Shown: positions 31,308-39,481 of the stretch, piece after piece
How the letters are laid out: each line of letters opens with the position of its first letter
How positions within the stretch are numbered: position 1 is the first letter of the stretch
Source: Photobacterium indicum
GTDB lineage: Bacteria > Pseudomonadota > Gammaproteobacteria > Enterobacterales > Vibrionaceae
Direction of reading: 5' to 3'
DNA: 64,000 nt
Assembly (NCBI RefSeq): GCF_003026215.1
Contig: NZ_PYOC01000002.1
Coordinates: forward strand, 925,595 to 989,594
Notes under the pieces: generated by a model
Databases searched by the model: none
What the model saw: only the letters and a program-made list of their open reading frames with translations
What the model was told of the DNA's origin: nothing
Made by a program: the position numbers and the translations under genes

Positions 31308-31910
31308 ATGGTACTAGTAGGTCGTCAAGCACCAGATTTTACTGCTGCAGCTGTTCTAGGTAACGGCGAAATTGTTGATAACTTCAACTTCGCAGAGTTC
31401 ACTAAAGGTAAAAAAGCAGTAGTTTTCTTTTACCCACTAGACTTCACTTTTGTTTGCCCATCAGAGCTAATCGCTTTTGACAAGCGCTTTGAAGATTTCC
31501 AAGCGAAAGGCGTTGAAGTAATCGGTGTTTCAATCGATTCTCAGTTCTCTCACAACGCATGGCGTAACACTGCTATCGAAGATGGCGGTATCGGTCAAGT
31601 TAAGTACCCATTAATCGCTGACATTAAACACGAAATCTGTAAAGCGTACGATGTAGAGCACCCAGAAGCTGGCGTTGCTTTCCGTGGTTCTTTCCTTATC
31701 GACGAAGACGGTCTTGTACGTCATCAAGTAGTTAACGACCTTCCACTAGGCCGTAACATCGACGAAATGCTACGCATGGTTGATGCACTAAACTTCCACC
31801 AGAAAAACGGTGAAGTTTGTCCAGCACAGTGGGAAGAAGGCAAAGCAGGTATGGACGCATCTCCAAAAGGTGTTGCTGACTACCTATCTGAGCACACTGC
31901 AGACCTATAA
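31308..31910 (+). CDS. Typical 2-Cys peroxiredoxin (AhpC/Prx type)
   Basis: 200 aa. The peroxidatic Cys50 is in DFTFVCPSELIAF and the resolving Cys171 in GEVCPAQW, so it is a 2-Cys Prx reducing hydrogen and organic peroxides. The N terminus MVLVGRQAPDFTAAAV is typical. Codon use is strikingly strong (GGT, CGT, TTC, AAC rich), which predicts high expression. RBS GGAG sits 7 bp before the ATG. It diverges from OxyR2-like oxyR and is probably its main target. No ahpF-type reductase is next to it. Confidence 0.95.
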   Translation: MVLVGRQAPDFTAAAVLGNGEIVDNFNFAEFTKGKKAVVFFYPLDFTFVCPSELIAFDKRFEDFQAKGVEVIGVSIDSQFSHNAWRNTAIEDGGIGQVKYPLIADIKHEICKAYDVEHPEAGVAFRGSFLIDEDGLVRHQVVNDLPLGRNIDEMLRMVDALNFHQKNGEVCPAQWEEGKAGMDASPKGVADYLSEHTADL

Positions 31911-32010
31911 TTCTTCTTATTGAAGAGTTAACAACACCATGCTCACGGTGTTGAGGCAACGAACGCAAAAGCGTAAAGCCTAAGTCAGCCAAAGGCAAAA
32001 AGAACGATGA

Positions 32011-32038
32011 GGCCCGGATTGCACCGGGCCCTTTTTTT
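32011..32038 (+). terminator. Intrinsic terminator of the peroxiredoxin gene
   Basis: Stem GGCCCGG / CCGGGCC with loop ATTGCA followed by CTTTTTTT, 100 bp after the stop codon. A smaller hairpin (AACACC/GGTGTT) lies between. Confidence 0.92.
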
Positions 32039-32160
32039 ATCTGAACAAAACTGCCCTTTCAATATTAATCGAACTGCCCTTATTCCCTCCCAAAATTTAG
32101 TCACATTTATGGTCATATGGATTAAACTGCCAACACCTATACACTCGCATTTGAATAATA

Positions 32161-32898
32161 ATGACAATCCAACTTGAAGTTTGTATCGACAACCTAGAGT
32201 CACTTCACTATGCACAGCAAGGTGGCGCTTCCCGCATTGAATTATGTTCTTCATTGGCCCTTGGTGGTTTAACACCCAGCTCAGGTTTTATGCAGTTAGC
32301 AGCCAAACACGCCTCAATTCCTGTTTATGCCATGATTCGCCCACGCCAAGGTGATTTCTTATTTTCAAGTGATGATGTCGAAATCATGCTGGCTGATATT
32401 CACACAGCGAAAAAATCACAGCTTCAGGGTGTCGTTATTGGGGTATTAACGAAAGAAGGTCATATCGATCGCGATATTCTTAATAGCCTAATGAAAGAAG
32501 CAAATGGCTTAGGGGTAACGTTTCATCGCGCTATCGACCAATGTATTGATCCAATGGCAGCATTAGACAACATAATGGTCGCCGGTTGTGAGCGAATACT
32601 AACATCAGGCTTACAAGCTAATGCGCTTGATGGCGTAGATATGATTGCTGAAATGGTTAAATATTGTGGTGAACGTCTGAGTATAATGGCGGGTGCCGGA
32701 GTAACGGCTACTAACGCAAAACAAATTATCACTCGTACTGGTATTAGTGAAATTCACTTATCAGGGAAAAGCACACGCCCGAGTCATATGGTGCAATTCG
32801 CTAACCAAGCACATATGGGTAGCGCCGATATTGATGACTTCAGCATTCCTGTTACATCGGTTGAAAAGATCTCTGCAGTAATCAACGCAATCCGTTAG
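32161..32898 (+). CDS. cutC: CutC family protein
   Basis: 245 aa TIM-barrel protein. The opening [40 protein letters not shown] is diagnostic, with [11 protein letters not shown] and [13 protein letters not shown] further on. CutC was linked to copper homeostasis in E. coli, but the biochemical role is still unclear. No copper gene is adjacent. It is a single gene ending in a bidirectional terminator. Confidence 0.93.
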   Translation: MTIQLEVCIDNLESLHYAQQGGASRIELCSSLALGGLTPSSGFMQLAAKHASIPVYAMIRPRQGDFLFSSDDVEIMLADIHTAKKSQLQGVVIGVLTKEGHIDRDILNSLMKEANGLGVTFHRAIDQCIDPMAALDNIMVAGCERILTSGLQANALDGVDMIAEMVKYCGERLSIMAGAGVTATNAKQIITRTGISEIHLSGKSTRPSHMVQFANQAHMGSADIDDFSIPVTSVEKISAVINAIR

Positions 32899-32917
32899 GT
32901 TTCATACTATTTAAACG

Positions 32918-32950
32918 ATAAAGCCAGCACTATGGCTGGCTTTATTTTCC
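32918..32950. terminator. Bidirectional terminator between cutC and the hydrolase gene
   Basis: Stem ATAAAGCCAGC / GCTGGCTTTAT (11 bp) with a 6-nt loop, followed on the plus side by TTTATTTTCC, at the convergent junction. Confidence 0.88.
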
Positions 32951-32965
32951 TGTCGATTATGTACC

Positions 32966-34435
32966 TTAAAAACCACGAACTCTTTTCGCCGGATGGATAT
33001 CGTCTTCAGACGCTATACCGCTAGAGTACATGGCCGATTTCGTTTGAATAGAGCCATCGCAGTTAATATTACCAACAGGTATTTCTGGGTTTAATAAATA
33101 TTGCGTCGTTGGGTTATCGATACACGTATTGCCATCAAAGCTAAAACCGTGGTCAACATAGTTATTCACCGTAATCAGAGAAGCCAAGTTACCAAATTGC
33201 TGACGCATCGATTCCGTCCAAGCATATGGTGTCGCGGGATCATACTGCCCGCCGATAATCAAAATACGCTGACCCGCTAACTTTTGCTCCATATTCTCGA
33301 TATTCGCGACTGAATCTCGAGAGTTCGGCCAGTCTGCACATAACGATGCATTTTGTTCATATTGATAATGGCCAAATAATTTAGATTCCTTCATAAAATC
33401 AGATCTTAATACCTCATTCGTACTTATCGGACTAAGTTCATCGGTACAAATCACAGCACCAAATAGAGCATCACTTCGCGAGTAAGAAGATGAAAAGTTT
33501 TCACTCATTCTTGAAATAGGTTGAGACAAAGCTGTTTGCAAATCAGTGGCATCATCATCCTTCAGAAATTTGAATAACCCATCTGAAATTGGAGCCCATT
33601 CGTTATAAGATTGTCGGCTAACAAGACGATTCAATGTGCTGTCAGATTCATATTTAGAGAACGTCTTATTTTTTGTATCAACGTAATAGCTAGAGGCATT
33701 GATGGTATCGACCACTGTTTCGAATTTACTCATTCTTGATGTATTTTCTAGACGGTAATTCGCCACCGTGTCGTAACCTTTAGTATTACCTAAACGCAAT
33801 TGTAGGTAGTTTTCTGCATTTGGTGGCATCGAAGAATCAAGCACAATAGCGCGCACATGCTCAGGAAACTGTTGCGCATATAACGAACCTAAACGCGTAC
33901 CATAGGAATACCCGATAAAATTCAGATAATCATCCCCAAATTTCTGACGTAATTGGTCAAGATCCTTTACCACACTATTACTGCCTACGTACTGCGAAAA
34001 TGTTGCATATTCATTATCACAATTACCGTTTTCAGCACACTGGGTAAGTTCTTTAGCATATTCACTACGGCCCGCCCCCCTTGGATCCATTCCAACAATA
34101 TCAAAGCGATTCAAAATATCATTGGGTAAACGGTTTGCAGCCATAGAACCAGCACCATTTACTGCACTCGCACCAGGCCCTCCAAAGTTGAAAACCAAAA
34201 TACCAAGGCGCTGAGACGGAATATTTGCTCGGCGAACACCGTAATAGACATCAATATTGCCATCATTCAAATTACTGTAATCTTTCGGTACCGACAAAAA
34301 GCCACATTCCATGTTTTGTGGGCAAGTGCGTTGTGCGTCAGTGGTCGTTTTAGAAAAATCACTCCCTCCATCACCACCACCACAACCTGCTAGTAATAAA
34401 CTAACAGCCAATCCAGATATTAATCGGTACATCAA
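32966..34435 (-). CDS. Lipoprotein alpha/beta hydrolase, TAP-like peptidase family
   Basis: 489 aa. The lipobox gives Cys18 (LLLAGC), followed by a Gly-rich tether. The alpha/beta-hydrolase fold is clear: oxyanion FNFGGPGASA (84-93), nucleophile Ser178 in IGYSYGTRLG, acid in GGQYDPATPYAW and His in NYVDHGFSFDG near the C terminus, the TAP-like C-terminal domain. This family includes tripeptidyl aminopeptidases and proline iminopeptidases such as S. lividans Tap. The protein should sit in the outer membrane or periplasm and trim peptides. A Fur-box-like sequence lies 42-60 bp upstream. No operon partner. Confidence 0.87.
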   Translation of the reverse strand: MMYRLISGLAVSLLLAGCGGGDGGSDFSKTTTDAQRTCPQNMECGFLSVPKDYSNLNDGNIDVYYGVRRANIPSQRLGILVFNFGGPGASAVNGAGSMAANRLPNDILNRFDIVGMDPRGAGRSEYAKELTQCAENGNCDNEYATFSQYVGSNSVVKDLDQLRQKFGDDYLNFIGYSYGTRLGSLYAQQFPEHVRAIVLDSSMPPNAENYLQLRLGNTKGYDTVANYRLENTSRMSKFETVVDTINASSYYVDTKNKTFSKYESDSTLNRLVSRQSYNEWAPISDGLFKFLKDDDATDLQTALSQPISRMSENFSSSYSRSDALFGAVICTDELSPISTNEVLRSDFMKESKLFGHYQYEQNASLCADWPNSRDSVANIENMEQKLAGQRILIIGGQYDPATPYAWTESMRQQFGNLASLITVNNYVDHGFSFDGNTCIDNPTTQYLLNPEIPVGNINCDGSIQTKSAMYSSGIASEDDIHPAKRVRGF

Positions 34436-34668
34436 AAAACCTTATTCAGTGAAGTTGAAATAATAAACCATTAATTAATAATAATTATCATTACAATAAA
34501 AACACATATAAAAATAAAATGATACACCATGCAATTGCAATTCAAACAAATAGTTAGCTACAGCTATTCTTTTTTGTCATATCAATACCTAAAATTTACT
34601 GAACAACTATTCTTAAGGTTACAATTACATAACATCCTCTCTTAAGTACGCTTTATCTGGAGTGAACA

Positions 34669-35469
34669 ATGTCCAACAATTCAGTCAATCGATTAAAGAA
34701 AAAGGACTATGAATCTGAGCTAGCCAACTTGCAGATAAAGCTGGTAAAACTGCAAGAATGGATAAAACACTCTGGTATGAAGGTGGTCGTTATTTTTGAA
34801 GGGCGGGATGCCGCGGGTAAAGGTGGGGTAATAAAACGTATCACTGAAAAGCTTAATCCTCGTGTTTGTCGTGTTGTTGCACTGCCTCAGCCGACAGAAA
34901 AAGAGAAAACACAGTGGTACTTTCAACGTTATGTTTCTCACCTTCCTGCCGCTGGTGAAATGATATTGCTTGATCGTAGTTGGTACAACCGCGCCGGTGT
35001 CGAGAAAGTCATGGGCTTTTGTTCAGATGAAGAATACAACGAGTTTCTTCGTTCATGCCCTGAATTTGAACGCATGCTTAAACGCTCAGGCATTATCTTG
35101 GTTAAGTACTGGTTTTCAGTCTCTGATGACGAACAAGAAAAACGCTTTTTAGAACGTATTAATACCCCAATGAAGCGTTGGAAGTTTAGCCCTATGGATT
35201 TAGAATCCCGCAATCGTTGGGCTGAATACTCCGCAGCAAAAGACGCAATGTTTGCCTATACAGACACAAAACAATGCCCTTGGTGGGTTGTCGATGCAGA
35301 CAATAAAAAGAAAGCACGCATCAACTGTATTTCACACCTATTAACTCAGATCCCCTATAAAGAAATTGATTACCCAACTATCTCGTTACCTAAGGTGAAT
35401 AAAGAAGGCTACGTACGTTCACCAATAGACAATCAAACTTTTATACCTGACCTGTTCAGCCCAAAATAA
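34669..35469 (+). CDS. ppk2: Polyphosphate kinase 2
   Basis: 266 aa single-domain PPK2. Walker A is at about 44-52 (EGRDAAGKGG), Walker B with the family motif ILLDRSWYNRAGVEKVMGF at about 101-119, and the lid region has SNRWAEY-type residues (ESRNRWAEYSAAKDAM). PPK2 enzymes move phosphate between polyphosphate and nucleotides, mostly NDP to NTP for class I; the class cannot be fixed by eye. GGAG lies 7 bp before the ATG. It is about 11 kb from ppk1-ppx, and followed by a LysR gene 103 bp downstream. Confidence 0.94.
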   Translation: MSNNSVNRLKKKDYESELANLQIKLVKLQEWIKHSGMKVVVIFEGRDAAGKGGVIKRITEKLNPRVCRVVALPQPTEKEKTQWYFQRYVSHLPAAGEMILLDRSWYNRAGVEKVMGFCSDEEYNEFLRSCPEFERMLKRSGIILVKYWFSVSDDEQEKRFLERINTPMKRWKFSPMDLESRNRWAEYSAAKDAMFAYTDTKQCPWWVVDADNKKKARINCISHLLTQIPYKEIDYPTISLPKVNKEGYVRSPIDNQTFIPDLFSPK

Positions 35470-35572
35470 GTTTTGATCGCGCATAATGCTTTGTTCAAAC
35501 AAAAAAGCACTTTGTGATTATCAGTTTTCTGGTAGCTTGATATCAACATGGATGGTTTAAGAGGTAGCCAGT

Positions 35573-36502
35573 ATGGCGAAAGATTTATATTTAAAGCTCG
35601 ATCTCAATCTACTACGAACATTTGTGATTCTATCGCAAGAGCTCAATATGCGAAAAGCCTCTGAGCGACTGTTCGTCAGTCAACCCGCAATCAGCCAAGC
35701 CTTACTCAAACTTCGCAACCATTTTGAAGACGAGCTTTTTGTGAAAACGCGACACGGTCTAAAACCAACAGCTTTCGGTGAAGAGCTGATGGATAGTATT
35801 AATCCAGTTATGGATGAACTATCTTCTACCTTAAACTGCAGCCAAGACTTTGATCCCGCCGATCTTGAGGGATCAATCCGTATTGCACTAGCGCCACATA
35901 TCCTTACTTACCTTTCTAGTAAGTTGTTCCATGCTATTCGTAAAGATGCACCTAATGTCGATGTACATCTTCTTAACTGGTCACCGACAACACTTGAAGA
36001 TTTGAATAAAGGTGAGATAGCCATCGGAGTTAATTTTGATATTCATCATGCACCTAAAGAACTAATTCGAAAAAAAGTCGGGGATGACACCTTCATTGTA
36101 TATGTACGTAAAGATCATCCAATTAAAAAAGACGTCATTTCCCCCAAAGATGTCAAAGGCTATGAAATGGCTAACTTGATCATTCCAGATTGGAACTCAA
36201 ATACCTCTCAAGCAGAGCGAGTAATGAAAAGTCATGGATTGAGTGTCAGAATTGGATTTCGCTCTGAATTACCAATGGCAGTGCTCGATGTAGTAAGACA
36301 CACCGATATGGTCTATCCATCAACCACTTTTGTCCCTGAGCGAGAATTGAGAGAGTTACGCGGAATGAAGGTCAGTATTGATGGTAAAGATATCACTTTC
36401 CCTGTTATCGCTTATTATCATCAAAAGAATAAACGAAACCCAACAACACTTTGGCTGCATAAACTCATCAATCAGTTACTGCAAAAAGAAACTGTAAAAT
36501 AA
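35573..36502 (+). CDS. LysR-type transcriptional regulator
   Basis: 309 aa. The N-terminal helix-turn-helix (about 7-67: LDLNLLRTFVILSQELNMRKASERLFVSQPAISQALLKLRNHF) is clear, followed by a type 2 periplasmic-binding-like effector domain (about 96-300). AGAGGT precedes the ATG. The inducer and targets are unknown. It reads in the same direction as ppk2 and ends in a hairpin, so it is probably a separate transcript. The style (LKLDLNLLRTF) is that of the LeuO/NodD-like branch, but no assignment can be made. Confidence 0.87.
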   Translation: MAKDLYLKLDLNLLRTFVILSQELNMRKASERLFVSQPAISQALLKLRNHFEDELFVKTRHGLKPTAFGEELMDSINPVMDELSSTLNCSQDFDPADLEGSIRIALAPHILTYLSSKLFHAIRKDAPNVDVHLLNWSPTTLEDLNKGEIAIGVNFDIHHAPKELIRKKVGDDTFIVYVRKDHPIKKDVISPKDVKGYEMANLIIPDWNSNTSQAERVMKSHGLSVRIGFRSELPMAVLDVVRHTDMVYPSTTFVPERELRELRGMKVSIDGKDITFPVIAYYHQKNKRNPTTLWLHKLINQLLQKETVK

Positions 36503-36508
36503 CGCGAT

Positions 36509-36548
36509 ATTGCCTGATAAACTTCTTTCTTATTATTAGGCAATTCTA
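36509..36548 (+). terminator. Stem-loop after the LysR gene
   Basis: ATTGCCT / AGGCAAT with inner GATAA/TTATT pairing, followed by a pyrimidine-rich TCTACTTTCT. Moderate terminator. Confidence 0.55.
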
Positions 36549-36665
36549 CTTTCTACTAACCTTCCTCCTTATAAGTACTCCTTATCGGCTACTTAAGCTA
36601 GTCAGATTAATTAGCAGGCCTTATCAGTTAGATAATAATTGGTGATTAGATAAAAAACACCGCTC

Positions 36666-36685
36666 AATTTAATATTCTCTCATCG
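36666..36685 (+). promoter_or_regulatory. Motif shared with the upstream region of the 38857 gene
   Basis: AATTTAATATTCTCTCATCG recurs, with small changes, at 38778-38799. It lies 91 bp before the lipoprotein ATG, against 57 bp before the barrel gene. The resemblance may mark a common regulator or promoter. Confidence 0.35.
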
Positions 36686-36776
36686 ACTAGGAAGGTCAAT
36701 AAATAGCCATAATAAAACGGCACTGCAGAGCAATGGAAGCTCGTAATATCTAACTAATTTTTATTGAGAGAATCAA

Positions 36777-37655
36777 ATGAAAAAGAAATTACTGGCTTCA
36801 CTCATTGCTGTGTCTGTTTTGGCTGGCTGTTCATCTTCTTCCGGTTCAAAAAATGAGGACGTAGATCCGGGTTATGGCTTTACCCCTAAACTTGAAAATC
36901 CTATTGAACTGGATCCAGAATATGGCAATCCAGAATTAGATCCTGGCTTTGATACTACAACACCAACATACGGTGATATTTCAGAAACTCATAATGGCTT
37001 TGCTATTACTGGTGATAATGGAACTGTCATCACCGTTGATACAAAAACCCATGACTCAACCGTCATCTACACAGATTCAGGTGTATTTACAATTAATGAC
37101 AATAATGAGATCACGAATTACAGTACAGGTGAAGTAGTAGGTCACGTCCAGATCACTGATGATACTGTCACTCTCCGCACCGATAATGGTACCGAAGTTG
37201 TCTTTCGAAACGAAGATGGACGACTCTTCGCAGCAGTTATTTCTCGACCTGACAACCAAAATCCAATAGAGATGGAGCCTACACTCCCTATTCTTGGTGA
37301 TATTTTGCCAGTTAACTACTCTGTTGTTGCTGTTGGGGATAGCACTTACAAAGCACTTGATTCTGAAGGAAATTATATTGCTTTGATTACCTATGATGAC
37401 TCGGCCAATACCGCTCGAATCACGATGGGTGGTCAGTCTTATAACTTTGAAAACGTATTTGTATACAAAAATGATAATAATCAGGTCGTTGGCATTATCC
37501 ATGATGATAAATATTGGACAGCTAACGGTGGTATAAAAGATATTGCAGAAATTAAATCAAATCTTGGTAACCTTTCTAACGAGCAAAAATCTCAGCTGCG
37601 TACCAAAGCGAAAGATCTACGTGAAAACATCAAGGCACAGATCAACCGTTCTTAA
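36777..37655 (+). CDS. Uncharacterised lipoprotein, beta-strand rich
   Basis: 292 aa. Signal peptide with lipobox LAGC, Cys18, then a Ser-rich tether and an acidic proline-containing segment with the near-repeats ELDPEYGNP and ELDPGFDTT (about 30-62). The body is full of short Thr/Val/Asp-rich strands (NGTVITVDTKTHDSTVIYTDSG, DTVTLRTDNGTEVVFRNEDG), suggesting an all-beta surface or periplasmic domain. The end is a charged helix (KSQLRTKAKDLRENIKAQINRS). I do not recognise the family. It precedes a predicted outer-membrane barrel gene, with a terminator hairpin between. Confidence 0.75.
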   Translation: MKKKLLASLIAVSVLAGCSSSSGSKNEDVDPGYGFTPKLENPIELDPEYGNPELDPGFDTTTPTYGDISETHNGFAITGDNGTVITVDTKTHDSTVIYTDSGVFTINDNNEITNYSTGEVVGHVQITDDTVTLRTDNGTEVVFRNEDGRLFAAVISRPDNQNPIEMEPTLPILGDILPVNYSVVAVGDSTYKALDSEGNYIALITYDDSANTARITMGGQSYNFENVFVYKNDNNQVVGIIHDDKYWTANGGIKDIAEIKSNLGNLSNEQKSQLRTKAKDLRENIKAQINRS

Positions 37656-37684
37656 CCATACGGGTTAAACGATTGATTCAAACC

Positions 37685-37715
37685 TAAAAAAGAGCCGCCA
37701 TTCAGCGGTTCTTTT
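37685..37715 (+). terminator. Terminator after the lipoprotein gene
   Basis: Stem GAGCCGC / GCGGTTC (one G-T pair) between AAAAA and TTTT. It ends about 20 bp before the next start codon, so the next gene would depend on readthrough or on a promoter overlapping this hairpin. Confidence 0.75.
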
Positions 37716-37737
37716 GACAATAAGCCTTGGTGAACAT

Positions 37738-38406
37738 ATGAAATTTATTAGCAAGGTACTTGCCGTTGCTGCAATATTGGCAAGTTCTTTTCAGCCAGCC
37801 ACAGCTGAACCACAAATCGGTTTCCAAGTATCTAAAACGGGTGATGACTGGATAGGTACAGTAATCGGATCAATTCAAGCTACCGAAGAAATCAATGTAA
37901 GCGCCGAAATTGATTCTACTGGCTACCTAGAAATAGGCACTGGTTATGGGGTGATGTTTGGTCAATTTTATACTGAAGCCTTTGCGAGTTATGGCCGTGC
38001 AGATAGCATAGATATTTATGATCTTGGTATCTTCACAGGTACTGCATTAACCGAGAACCTCATGGCATTTGCAAGTACCTCTCATGAATGGCGTGACACA
38101 AAAGCCTTGATAGATATTGATTGGCTAGATCAACGAGAATGGAAATCATCAGTTGGACTTAGTTATAGCCCTTTAACGTGGCTTAATACCAGCTATAACT
38201 TTAATCATGATCGACTACTTTCAGGCAACCGCTGGTCTCAAGATGTCGTAAATGACAACATCAACAGCCATGATATTACTATTACATTTAAACCCAAATG
38301 GGTTGAACCCTATTTAAAGTATACCTACGGTGAATACCGAGTACGCCCAGGCGAACGTGTTACATCTGAAAGCTCATACGAAATGGGGGTTAATTTTAAA
38401 TTCTAG
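37738..38406 (+). CDS. Predicted small outer-membrane beta-barrel protein
   Basis: 222 aa. Start at 37738 (MKFISKVLAVAAILASS) rather than 37714, because the longer version begins inside the terminator hairpin. Signal peptide cleavage is likely after PATA. The mature protein alternates aromatic/hydrophobic strands and ends in Phe (YEMGVNFKF), the BAM recognition signal. Strand pairs such as LGIFTGTALTENLMAFASTSHEW and KYTYGEYRV fit an 8-10 stranded barrel. Family not recognised; no enzyme motif seen. A very short 3' gap to a terminator suggests a single-gene unit. Confidence 0.72.
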   Translation: MKFISKVLAVAAILASSFQPATAEPQIGFQVSKTGDDWIGTVIGSIQATEEINVSAEIDSTGYLEIGTGYGVMFGQFYTEAFASYGRADSIDIYDLGIFTGTALTENLMAFASTSHEWRDTKALIDIDWLDQREWKSSVGLSYSPLTWLNTSYNFNHDRLLSGNRWSQDVVNDNINSHDITITFKPKWVEPYLKYTYGEYRVRPGERVTSESSYEMGVNFKF

Positions 38407-38856
38407 CTTTTTGAATAGTATTTATACCAACCTAAATAAGTATCTGATCATTCTTGCTAGTTAAAATCGATAATAACAGCGTTAGAAATTTTATAATTAG
38501 AACCACTAGTTACTCCAATTTCTATAATGAAAATATAACCCATTCAGCCATTTGGTTACTCTCGCCCCTACGACTCATATCTTTATTCTAGGGGCTTTTT
38601 TGATCGTCTTATCAAACCTACCTTTCTTCCCCTCACATATTCATCAACAACGATAATTAAGTTACTGAGTTCCCAATAAGCCTCCAATATACCCCTTCGG
38701 CATGAGCACTTAACACAGGTAATAAGCATTACTAATAATCGATATAGACCAAACTAATTACATTATGAACAGTGTTTAATTTAATATCTCTCACATCGAA
38801 ACGCAGTTACTTCTGCGGGTATAAAAACAATCACAACTTATTTATTTGGGTATATT
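38407..38856. other. Gene-free region between two barrel genes
   Basis: 450 bp. It has a terminator at 38564-38601, a motif at 38777-38799 shared with 36666-36685, and a small GCAG..CTGC hairpin (38812-38824). The rest is AT-rich with nothing recognised; the promoter of the 38857 gene must be here. Confidence 0.55.
38564..38601 (+). terminator. Intrinsic terminator after the 37738 gene
   Basis: Stem GCCCCTA / TAGGGGC with an 18-nt loop followed by TTTTTT. Confidence 0.8.
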
Positions 38857-39405
38857 ATGAAAAAGACAATCTTTGCTCTAACTATCGCATCCTTACTTTC
38901 AGCTCCAGCCTTAGCATCTAAAGATGGTTTTTACATCGGTGCTGACTTAGGCTCAAACCGCCTAGATAGTGAATCATTCGATACTGGCATTGGCTTGGTG
39001 GCAGGCTATGACTTCCAAATCACGCAACAGATTGTCATTGGTGTCGAAGGTGAATATCGTAGCTATGGTAAGGATAAAGTGACAATAGTTGATGGTTGGT
39101 CTGCCGAATTGAAAGCTCACTCATTCGGTATCAATGTAAAACCTAAATATTATTTCAATGATAACTTTTACGCAGGTGCTCAGTTGGGCTTACACAGTGT
39201 AAAAGAAGAATTCAAAGAAGACTTTTTTGGTGATGTTGATAAATTCTCTGACAGTGATACTGGCTTGTCATACGGCTTAGAAGCAGGCTATGATTTCAAT
39301 CAAAACGTGACAGTCAAGGCAGGTTACAAGGCCATTTCAGTTAAGCCACTAGACGTCGACTCTGATTACAGTACGTTCTACATTGGTGCTAACTATAAGT
39401 TTTAA
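38857..39405 (+). CDS. Outer-membrane beta-barrel protein (OmpA-like barrel, about 8 strands)
   Basis: 182 aa. Signal peptide MKKTIFALTIASLLSAPALA, then a barrel of about eight strands: DGFYIGADLG, IGLVAGYDFQI, IVIGVEGEYRSYG, SFGINVKPKYYF, FYAGAQLGLHSV, LSYGLEAGYDF, VTVKAGYKAIS, FYIGANYKF. The C-terminal Phe fits BAM recognition. This is the common outer-membrane beta-barrel domain family seen in OmpX/Opa-like proteins; there is no periplasmic peptidoglycan-binding domain. The function is unknown. It is followed by a 16-bp direct repeat that copies its last codons. Confidence 0.83.
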   Translation: MKKTIFALTIASLLSAPALASKDGFYIGADLGSNRLDSESFDTGIGLVAGYDFQITQQIVIGVEGEYRSYGKDKVTIVDGWSAELKAHSFGINVKPKYYFNDNFYAGAQLGLHSVKEEFKEDFFGDVDKFSDSDTGLSYGLEAGYDFNQNVTVKAGYKAISVKPLDVDSDYSTFYIGANYKF

Positions 39406-39427
39406 ATAACCATAAGTTTTAAATAAC
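39395..39427. repeat. 16-bp tandem duplication across a stop codon
   Basis: ATAAGTTTTAAATAAC occurs at 39395-39410 and again at 39412-39427, separated by one base. The first copy holds the last codons (Tyr-Lys-Phe-stop) of the barrel gene, so the coding end has been copied into the 3' region. Confidence 0.9.
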
Positions 39428-39438
39428 TACGCCGTAAA

Positions 39439-39465
39439 GCACCCTGTATAACCTATTCAGGGTGC
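39439..39465. terminator. Hairpin between convergent barrel gene and phoU
   Basis: Stem GCACCCTG / CAGGGTGC with an 11-nt loop. The minus side is followed by TTTACGG, so it best serves the pst-phoU transcript. Confidence 0.7.
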
Positions 39466-39481
39466 CTACTGCTGCTATTGA

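Noticed and set aside
36777..37655. Lipoprotein as a repeat-in-toxin or adhesin fragment
   Set aside because: Only two short ELDPE/ELDPG near-repeats are present, with no calcium-binding nonapeptides and a complete start and stop.
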